Assembly: GCA_036266155.1 (NCBI GenBank) | Contig: DATANR010000062.1 | Location: forward strand, 1-18,243 | Source: SIAJ01 sp036266155 | Lineage (GTDB): Bacteria > Planctomycetota > Planctomycetia > Gemmatales > Gemmataceae | Length of the DNA stretch: 18,243 bases | Direction of reading: 5' to 3' | Shown here: one piece after another, positions 6,093 through 12,328 of the stretch | Layout: the number at the start of each line of letters is the position of its first letter | Numbering within the stretch: position 1 is the first letter of the stretch | Notes under the pieces: model-generated | Told to the model about the DNA's origin: nothing | Databases searched by the model: none | The model's input: the letters and a program-made list of their open reading frames with translations, nothing else | Made by a program: the position numbers and the translations under genes

Positions 6093-8384
6093 CACGCCGA
6101 CCCGGCTGTTGCGACGTACCTTTTTCCCGCGGGCGGCCAGCGTGGAACCTCGGTCAAGTTCCACGTCGGCGGCCTTTACCTGAATCAATCTTGTTCGCTG
6201 GAAATGCTCGGTCGCGGCGTCGAGGCCTCGCCGGTCGTTCGTCGGGTCGAGACGCCGTGGTTCGAAGGGCCCGTGTTACCGTTGCCGGAATCGCAGCGCC
6301 AGGAAGACTATCCGCGGGCGATGGCCGGCAGCGTGAAGATTGCTGGCGATGCTCCGCTGGGCGATCGCCACGTCATTCTGCGGACCGCGCAGGGTATCAC
6401 GAACCCGCTGAAGTTTGTCGTCGGCAATCTGCCCGAAATCGTCGAGGACGAAGTCGACGGCGAGCCGATCCCGGTGCCCGTCGCGGCACCGGTAACGATC
6501 AATGGCCGCATCTTTCCGCACGAAGACATCGATATCTGGTCGGTGGCCTTGAAGAAGGGCGAGACGCTGACGGCGATCGTCGATGCCGAGCGGATTGGCT
6601 CGCCGTTGCAAGCGAAGCTCGACATCCACGATCCGGCCGGCAAGCTAGTCGCCGAGGGCGTCGCGGCCGCCGGCCACGATCCGCGGGCTCGCTTCACGGC
6701 ACCGGCTGACGGTGTTTACCAGTTGCATATCACCGATGCACGCTCCGACGGTGGTCCCGCATTTGTCTATCGCCTCACGCTCACGACGGGTCCGGTGGTC
6801 GATCGCGTCTTCCCGCTCGGCGGCCGACGCGGACAGCCCGTGGAGTTGGAAGTCAGTGGGTCCGGCGTGCCGAGCCGAACGACGGTGACGATTCCGAAGA
6901 ACTCGGGATTAGGGACCTTGACGTTGGCGACCGAAAATGGGCCGAGTTTGCCGTTTTCGTTGGACGTTGACGACCTGCCCGAAGTCCGCGAAACCGACTC
7001 GCCCGATCCGGTGCGTGGCAACTTCCTCGCTGGCCCGTCGATTGCCAATGGCCGTATTGCGATGGCTGGTGAAGTCGATCGCTGGAGCTTCTCGGCCCAC
7101 AAGGGCGATGTGTTGGAACTCGACCTTCGCGCGGCACGCCTCGGTTCGCCATTGCTTGGCGTGATGACCATCACCGACACGGCAGGCAAAGAACTGGCAC
7201 GCGCGGAAGCCGGGACGGGCAATGTGGTCGATCCCTCCCTACGTTTCACTGCCCCGGTCGACGGAATCTTCTTCGCGACGGTGCAAGATCGCTTTCGCGG
7301 GCGCAGCGGCCCGGCGTTCGCATATCGCTTGCGTCTCGCAAGACCCGAGCCCAGTTTTGATCTCAGCGTGTCGACATTGGGATTGGCCATGGAGCGCGGC
7401 AAATCGGCGCCACTTCGCGTCGTGGCGAATCGACACGGCAGCTATGCCGGTCCGATTGCACTGAGCATTGATGGATTGCCTGATGGCGTCACGGCACCCA
7501 CGGATATTGTGATCGCCGCCGGCCAACCGCAGATCGACGTTCAACTCAAGGCCGATGCGACAGCGAAAGTTCAAGCAACGAACATTCGCGTCCGCGGCAC
7601 CGCGATGATCTCGCTCGCTCCGCTGACAGCAATGCTGCTCCCCGTGACGCAGACTGCGACCTGGCCCGACGATCCGAGCGTCCATCAAGTCCGCCTCGCC
7701 GTCGCGGTGCCGACGCCGTTCAAGATCGCAGGCGACTATGAGATGAAGCTCATTCCACGCGGCACCGTGCATTCGCGCAAATATCGCATCGAGCGTAACG
7801 GCTTCACCGGTCCAATTGAGATCGAGCTGGCCGACAAGCAGGCTCGACATCTTCAGGGGGCGACTGGTCCAAAGCTCATCATCCCCGGCGACAAGAACGA
7901 GTTCGATTACCCGGTCACCCTGCCGCCGTGGATGGAGACCGGCCGCACTTGCCGCGTCTGTGTCATGGGCACCGGGACTGTTGAGGATGCCGACGGAACC
8001 CGGCACGTCGTGACCTATTCGTCGCGCGAGCAGAACGATCAAGTGATTGCGGTCGTCGAACCGGAACGACTTGGATTGCGTCTCGACCGGCCGACGGTCT
8101 TGGTTGAACCCGGCAAGTCGGCCGCGATCAAGATCGAAGTTCGCCGCGGCGACGGATTGGCCGGCGATGCGCTCGTGGAGGTCTTGATTCCGCGTAGCGT
8201 GAAAGGCGTGACCGCGGCTTCAACGCGGGTCACCGCAGCAACGAGCAGCGGCATTGTGACGCTGCAATTCGCCGCCGATGCGAATGCGCCATTCCCGGCG
8301 CCGCTGACGTTGCGGGCGACAGTCATGGTCGATGGCAAGCCGGTGACGGCCGAGCGCAAACTGGACCTGGTCGCCCCGCACTGA
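6030..8384 (+). CDS. Exported protein with tandem PPC modules
   Basis: A 784-residue predicted surface or periplasmic protein. A hydrophobic N terminus (MFRIVFLSSLCSLCFCGENL) acts as a probable signal peptide ending near LHADP. Two internally repeated modules follow. Module 1 has FPAGGQRGTSVKFHVGG (about 30), NLPEIVEDE and a PPC domain from INGRI to YRLTLTTG (about 157-253). Module 2 has FPLGGRRGQPVELEVSG (about 257), DLPEVRETD and a PPC domain from ANGRI to YRLRLARP (about 339-438). An Ig/FN3-like region follows (about 444-530). PPC (bacterial pre-peptidase C-terminal) domains are beta-sandwiches often found on secreted enzymes, but no catalytic domain is visible here. The ATG at 6030 gives the signal peptide; a start at 5955 would lie inside the preceding gene. 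No good Shine-Dalgarno site is seen. A binding or structural role is inferred. Confidence 0.88.
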   Translation: MFRIVFLSSLCSLCFCGENLLHADPAVATYLFPAGGQRGTSVKFHVGGLYLNQSCSLEMLGRGVEASPVVRRVETPWFEGPVLPLPESQRQEDYPRAMAGSVKIAGDAPLGDRHVILRTAQGITNPLKFVVGNLPEIVEDEVDGEPIPVPVAAPVTINGRIFPHEDIDIWSVALKKGETLTAIVDAERIGSPLQAKLDIHDPAGKLVAEGVAAAGHDPRARFTAPADGVYQLHITDARSDGGPAFVYRLTLTTGPVVDRVFPLGGRRGQPVELEVSGSGVPSRTTVTIPKNSGLGTLTLATENGPSLPFSLDVDDLPEVRETDSPDPVRGNFLAGPSIANGRIAMAGEVDRWSFSAHKGDVLELDLRAARLGSPLLGVMTITDTAGKELARAEAGTGNVVDPSLRFTAPVDGIFFATVQDRFRGRSGPAFAYRLRLARPEPSFDLSVSTLGLAMERGKSAPLRVVANRHGSYAGPIALSIDGLPDGVTAPTDIVIAAGQPQIDVQLKADATAKVQATNIRVRGTAMISLAPLTAMLLPVTQTATWPDDPSVHQVRLAVAVPTPFKIAGDYEMKLIPRGTVHSRKYRIERNGFTGPIEIELADKQARHLQGATGPKLIIPGDKNEFDYPVTLPPWMETGRTCRVCVMGTGTVEDADGTRHVVTYSSREQNDQVIAVVEPERLGLRLDRPTVLVEPGKSAAIKIEVRRGDGLAGDALVEVLIPRSVKGVTAASTRVTAATSSGIVTLQFAADANAPFPAPLTLRATVMVDGKPVTAERKLDLVAPH

Positions 8385-8440
8385 GCGCCTCGTAGACTAT
8401 ACCCGCCGACCCATCAATCACCTTTCGGAGTATTGCACCG

Positions 8441-9367
8441 ATGCGTCCTCTCCGCTGGCTGCTTGCATTGGCCCTCGCGGCCGGGCTCGCCGGCCCCGCC
8501 GTTGCCGAGAACAAAAAGCTCCTCCTCGTCACCGATTCCGGCGGCTTCATCCACGACTCCGTCGGCCTAGCCGAACAAGTCCTCAAGGAAATCGGCCCGA
8601 AGCACGGGTTTGATGTCACCTGCTATCGCTATACGCGCGATCCCGAAGCGAAGATCAAGATCAAGCGCAAGGAAAACAACAAGGACGTCGAAGTCGACAC
8701 GACCGTCCTTGCCGAGTACGGCGAGCGCTTCCGCAAGACGACCGGCGTCGCCGTTGAGCCCGAGAACTGCGGCCGCGTCAATGCCGAGACGCTCAAGAAA
8801 TTCGATTGTGTGTTGTTCTTCACGACCGGCAACCCGCTGAACAATGACGAGGTCAAGGACCTGGTCGACTGGGTCAAAGCCGGCGGCGCCGTCGCGGGCA
8901 CGCATTGCGGATCGGACACGCTGTATCCCGCGAAGGAACGGCCGATGAACGCGGCCTACGGCGAATTGATCGGCGCATATTTTGACGGCCACCCGTGGCA
9001 CCAGAAGATCAAGATCGTCAACGAGGACGACAAGCATCCGGCAGGGCACGGCTTCAAGACGGGCGACGAGATCACCGACGAGATTTACCAGTTCCGCCCG
9101 GAGCCGTATAGCCGCAACAAGCTGCACGTGATTCTGACCGTGGACAACGAGTCCATTGACGTGAAGAAGGGCAAGCGGCCCGATCACGACTACGCCATTG
9201 CCTGGTGCCAGGAAGTCGGCAAAGGCCGGACGTTCTACACGTCGCTAGGCCACCGCAAGGAAGTTTGGAAGGACCCCCGCTACCAGGAACACCTGGTCGG
9301 CGGACTGCGCTGGGCGATGAAGCTCGAAAACGGCGACGCGACACCGAGCGCGAAGATCAAGAAGTGA
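8441..9367 (+). CDS. Secreted ThuA-domain protein (glutamine amidotransferase-like fold)
   Basis: A 308-residue protein with a clean Sec signal peptide (residues 1-22, AGPAVA before ENKK) and a single ThuA domain over most of the rest. The family has a class I glutamine amidotransferase-like fold and was first linked to trehalose utilisation; in planctomycetes such proteins are often exported and of unknown substrate. Visible landmarks are KLLLVTDSGGFIHDSV at the start of the domain, FDCVLFFTTGNPLNNDE, GGAVAGTHCGSDTLY (about 145-160), GHPWHQ, and GKGRTFYTSLGHRKEVW near the end. GGAG at 8427-8430 lies 10 bases before the ATG. It closes the first plus-strand gene series and is followed by a long hairpin. 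Role in carbohydrate processing is inference. Confidence 0.9.
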   Translation: MRPLRWLLALALAAGLAGPAVAENKKLLLVTDSGGFIHDSVGLAEQVLKEIGPKHGFDVTCYRYTRDPEAKIKIKRKENNKDVEVDTTVLAEYGERFRKTTGVAVEPENCGRVNAETLKKFDCVLFFTTGNPLNNDEVKDLVDWVKAGGAVAGTHCGSDTLYPAKERPMNAAYGELIGAYFDGHPWHQKIKIVNEDDKHPAGHGFKTGDEITDEIYQFRPEPYSRNKLHVILTVDNESIDVKKGKRPDHDYAIAWCQEVGKGRTFYTSLGHRKEVWKDPRYQEHLVGGLRWAMKLENGDATPSAKIKK

Positions 9368-9368
9368 T

Positions 9369-9431
9369 GTTTCAAGTTGCAAGTTTCGAGTTTCAAGTTC
9401 ATCGACCAACTTGAAACTCGAAACTTGAAAC
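9369..9431. repeat. Perfect 19-bp inverted repeat of AACTTGAAAC words after the ThuA gene
   Basis: Positions 9381-9399 are an exact reverse complement of 9408-9426, with the 8-base loop CATCGACC. The word GTTTCAAGTT occurs twice in the left arm (9369-9378 and 9390-9399). The element begins two bases after the ThuA stop codon and ends 18 bases before the tRNA gene. It could stop or protect the upstream transcript, but no T-run follows, so classification as terminator is uncertain. Confidence 0.85.
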
Positions 9432-9448
9432 TTTAAGATGGCGAAAGC

Positions 9449-9519
9449 GCGGGATTGGTATATCGGTCGTGCCCGGCCTTCCCAAGGCCGTGAGACGGGT
9501 TCGACTCCCGTATCCCGCT
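9449..9519 (+). tRNA. tRNA-Gly (anticodon CCC)
   Basis: A complete 71-base cloverleaf can be drawn. The acceptor stem GCGGGAT (9449-9455) pairs perfectly with ATCCCGC (9512-9518). The D arm has a GG in its loop. The anticodon stem CGGCC/GGCCG encloses TTCCCAA, giving anticodon CCC at 9481-9483, which reads GGG glycine codons. The variable loop has four bases, and the T arm is ACGGG-TTCGACT-CCCGT. The discriminator base is T, usual for bacterial tRNA-Gly, and no CCA is encoded. Confidence 0.95.
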
Positions 9520-9549
9520 TCTGCAAACTTGGCGACCGCTCGCAACAGG

Positions 9550-10167
9550 TTACTTTTTCTTCAGCACGCCGCCTTCTTCCAGTATGCTCCAAATCTGATC
9601 CCACACCAATTCCGGGCTCGGCACGCTTTCGCCGCGTGACCAGACGCCGCGTGCCGACCGCAAACACTCCAAGGCATCCTCACGGACCCGGCCATCGCCG
9701 ACGGTCGCGGCCGGCTTCTTGGCCGGGGTTTTGTCAGTACGAGTTGCCGTCGGTTTCTTCGGTTTGGCGCCATCAAGGGCGATGTTGCATAACTCGTCCG
9801 CACGCTTGTTTTGTTCGCGACGAACGTGGGTCAGGGTCACGGACGCGAAGTCTTTCATCAGTTTGCGGGCTTCGTCGCATAGCCATTTGAGATCGTCGTT
9901 CTTCACCTTGTATTCGCCGCGCACTTGCTTCACGATCAGCTCGCTATCACTATGAACGTGGAGGCGCTTGAGGCCGAGATGCTTGGCCTTCTCCATCGCT
10001 TTGATCAGCGCGGTATACTCGGCAACGTTGTTCGTCTCTTTCCCAAGAACGCCCGCCTCCTCGATCGCCGCGTGGCCGGGGACTTGAATGACGACGGCGT
10101 AGGCGGCATCTCCTGGGTTGCCCCGCGAGGCGCCGTCGATGTGGATGACGGCCACGTCGTCGCTCAT
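9550..10167 (-). CDS. RNase HI-like protein with C-terminal extension
   Basis: A 205-residue protein whose first 130 residues form an RNase H domain, cleaving RNA in RNA-DNA hybrids in known members. All four catalytic acidic residues can be placed: D11 (HIDGASRGNPG), E50 (NNVAEY), D74 (HSDSELI) and D124 (NKRADEL). The form resembles the compact RnhA-like/RVT_3 type rather than E. coli RnhA itself. After a lysine- and proline-rich linker (about 132-148) a C-terminal segment of about 55 residues follows (GDGRVREDALECLRSARGVW onward), which I do not recognise. The ATG at 10167 is chosen because GGAGG lies 5 bases upstream; the in-frame ATG at 10185 would put this site inside the gene. It converges with the tRNA gene. 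Confidence 0.92.
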   Translation of the reverse strand: MSDDVAVIHIDGASRGNPGDAAYAVVIQVPGHAAIEEAGVLGKETNNVAEYTALIKAMEKAKHLGLKRLHVHSDSELIVKQVRGEYKVKNDDLKWLCDEARKLMKDFASVTLTHVRREQNKRADELCNIALDGAKPKKPTATRTDKTPAKKPAATVGDGRVREDALECLRSARGVWSRGESVPSPELVWDQIWSILEEGGVLKKK

Positions 10168-10272
10168 GCGAACCTCCGATCTCAATAGTTGGAGGGAAAT
10201 ACTATCACAAATCCCGTTGAGCGAGAAACTGCTATTGTTTCGCTTTTGCAGAGAAAGGCTTAGGAAACAGAA

Positions 10273-11466
10273 TCATCGCCACTGACCGCGCCACATGGAT
10301 TTCCGTGGGCCTGTGTTGGCGTCGTCGAGCAACAGCGTGTACGCGTTCAACTCATCGCGATTCGGCAACGGCACCACCACGAGGTCCGCGGATTTGCCTG
10401 ATTCCAGGCTGCCGGTCGATCGATCGAATCCGAGTGCCGCGGCACCGTTCAGCGTCGCCATGCGCATCAGTTGGTCGCCGGGCACATCAGGATATTGCGC
10501 GTGCAGGCAGCGAACTTCGGCAAGCACATCGAGGTCGGGGTTCGACGCCAAGGAGTCCGTGCCGATCGCCACGCGGATGCCACGGCGAAGAAATTCGCGG
10601 AACGGGTGCGGCCCGTGCCCAAACGCTCGATGGGTTCTGGGACAAATGACTACGGTGCCATTTGGCGGGAACAACATTGCCGGATCGAGGTAGTTGCCAT
10701 GGACAAACATGGGCGTCGGCGCCCGCGACATTTTCCAGGTAATCCAGTCCCACGACGGCGCCAGCCCCGTCCGATCCCAAACGCCCAACTCACGCAAGAA
10801 CGGGACAAACGGTCCATCGTGATTGTTGAGCAAGTCCTCCTCTTCCCGAGTTTCCGCGAGATGAATGCACACAGGCCACAGTCGAGCCGTCGCTTCGATC
10901 AGCGCTCGGTGAACGCTGTACGGCGCGTGCGGGCTGACGCCGGCCCGGCAGGTCGCAGTATCCGGATGGTCGCCGATCCATTGAATGAGTTCGACCCATG
11001 CTGGCATCACGCGCGTGCCGGGCAAGCCGAGCAATTCGCGGAAGCAGACCGCCCAAATCGGCGCATCAACAAGCGTATCCCACGAAGCGCCGGCCGCCGC
11101 GATGTCGCCGACCAGCGTCGTGCCAGATGCCTGTGCCTCGTTGAGTCCGGCCCGGATCGCGTCTGCGCTTTGCGTGGGCGACTGTGTTCGCCGGTGAGCG
11201 ATCACCCGGCGCAGCCAGCCGACGAAGTCTGGATCTGGCGGCACAGCGCCGCGGGCGCCGCTCAGATCGAAATGGGTATGTGCATTGACGAGGCCGGGGA
11301 TGATAGCGGCGTTGCCGAAGGCAGTATCCGGCGTGCGCGAGCCGGCCGGTTCCACGGCGACGATGCGATCTCCGCGAACGCTGACCGTGCCGTTCGCCAG
11401 CGGTGGGCCCGTGACCGGGAAGACCCAGCGGGCGGAAAGCACTTGTTCATCGACCGGACCGGCCAT
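10273..11466 (-). CDS. Amidohydrolase superfamily protein (deaminase/chlorohydrolase-like)
   Basis: A 397-residue cytoplasmic metal-dependent hydrolase. Superfamily signatures are visible in order: an N-terminal beta-sandwich part (RGDRIVAVEP); H63-T-H65 metal ligands; SPHAPYS at about 178-184; H202-L-A-E205, with the expected ligand His and catalytic Glu; H256-G-N; CPRTHRAFGH at about 275-284; and GTDS with D304 as the metal-binding Asp. This pattern fits the SsnA/MtaD/aminodeoxyfutalosine deaminase group, so deamination of an aminopurine-type substrate is plausible, but the substrate cannot be fixed from sequence alone. It starts 7 bases after the GNAT gene ends, with GGAGG at 11479-11483 inside that gene's end, so the two are probably one operon. 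Downstream, 10168-10272 separates it from the RNase H gene and holds nothing I can name. Confidence 0.88.
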   Translation of the reverse strand: MAGPVDEQVLSARWVFPVTGPPLANGTVSVRGDRIVAVEPAGSRTPDTAFGNAAIIPGLVNAHTHFDLSGARGAVPPDPDFVGWLRRVIAHRRTQSPTQSADAIRAGLNEAQASGTTLVGDIAAAGASWDTLVDAPIWAVCFRELLGLPGTRVMPAWVELIQWIGDHPDTATCRAGVSPHAPYSVHRALIEATARLWPVCIHLAETREEEDLLNNHDGPFVPFLRELGVWDRTGLAPSWDWITWKMSRAPTPMFVHGNYLDPAMLFPPNGTVVICPRTHRAFGHGPHPFREFLRRGIRVAIGTDSLASNPDLDVLAEVRCLHAQYPDVPGDQLMRMATLNGAAALGFDRSTGSLESGKSADLVVVPLPNRDELNAYTLLLDDANTGPRKSMWRGQWR

Positions 11467-11473
11467 CGTCGCG

Positions 11474-12208
11474 TCACGCCTCCTTCAAAGCTTCAACCGT
11501 CGGCACGAGCCGTGGATTCACTGCCATTTCGAGCGTTTCTCGGTGAAGTGGATCGTCCGGCGGGATGCGGTAGACGTGTTCATATAGGCCGCGCACCACG
11601 GCGCGGAGGCGTGCGCCGTCAAATTTACTCGCGAGTTCGTCCCATGGCCGGATGAAGAGGTTCAACCGCACTGGCGGGGCGTTCGCACGCATGTAGTTCG
11701 GCGTCTGCATCTCCACGCCCTCGATCCACAGCCCGCCGGCCTTGTGAAAGGTCCGCAGCCGGGCCGCCCAGAGCTTCGGGTCGTTCGGCCGATGGCTTTC
11801 CCAAATGACGAATGGCAGCGGGAGTGACGATGCGCGTGCCGCGTGATCGATGAGGCCGAAGAGGAATTGGAAGAGAAGTGTGCCAATGCCATGACCGCGA
11901 ACGTTCGGATCGACGCCGAGGTAACAGACATAGCCGCCGAAACCCGGCAAGAAGGCGCCATAGCCGAAGCCTACGGGCCGATTCGGTTCATCCCTCGGCG
12001 TGGCAACGACCAGATGCGCCAAGCGTGTGCCGGGTTGCCAAGTGCGCTGGCGTTCCGGCGTGCGGGCGAGCCATTCCCACGGAATGCGTTCGTCCTCGTC
12101 AAGCGTGGTTTCGTAAAGCACGCACGCGGCGGGCAGAGCGGGGTCATCGGAATCCAGGAGTTCCCGGCAGGCAAACGCGGTGATGGTGGGGTCAGTGTGC
12201 ACGCTCAT
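11474..12208 (-). CDS. GNAT family N-acetyltransferase
   Basis: A 244-residue protein with a GNAT fold in its first 150 residues. The acetyl-CoA-binding motif A is clear: VDPNVRGHGIGTLLF, with R104-G-H-G-I-G109 fitting the (R/Q)xxGx(G/A) pattern, preceded by the beta strand GGYVCYLG. A C-terminal part (about 150-244, RPWDELASKFDG onward) goes beyond the minimal GNAT domain and is not recognised. The acceptor substrate is unknown. It is the first gene of a two-gene minus-strand unit with the amidohydrolase, suggesting work on a common small molecule (inference). Only a weak GATGAG lies before the ATG. It is divergent from the PSCyt1 gene across 120 bases that show no clear promoter. Confidence 0.87.
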   Translation of the reverse strand: MSVHTDPTITAFACRELLDSDDPALPAACVLYETTLDEDERIPWEWLARTPERQRTWQPGTRLAHLVVATPRDEPNRPVGFGYGAFLPGFGGYVCYLGVDPNVRGHGIGTLLFQFLFGLIDHAARASSLPLPFVIWESHRPNDPKLWAARLRTFHKAGGLWIEGVEMQTPNYMRANAPPVRLNLFIRPWDELASKFDGARLRAVVRGLYEHVYRIPPDDPLHRETLEMAVNPRLVPTVEALKEA

Positions 12209-12328
12209 AACTCATCTTACAGCCCGATCCACAGGAACTTGCGAACAGAATCGGCGTGGGATTCCGACGGTCGAATGTGTATCCTGACCAAATCCCGCCG
12301 GCTCGCCCACTCCGCTCGTCACACGACC

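Noticed and set aside
7239..8042. A 267-codon minus-strand open frame under the PPC gene
   Set aside because: It is antisense to the PPC protein and has no recognisable motif.
10168..10272. Weak inverted repeat (AGCGAGAAAC with GTTTCGCTT) between the amidohydrolase and RNase H genes
   Set aside because: The stem is short and bulged with no T-run, so I could not support it as a terminator or operator.
10471..11655. A 394-codon open frame on the plus strand across the amidohydrolase
   Set aside because: It is antisense to a gene with intact metal-ligand motifs and its translation is arginine-rich without any recognisable domain.
11843..12328. Upstream extension of the PSCyt1 gene frame by 162 codons
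   Set aside because: The extension overlaps the GNAT gene on the other strand and would place a clear signal peptide in the interior of the protein.
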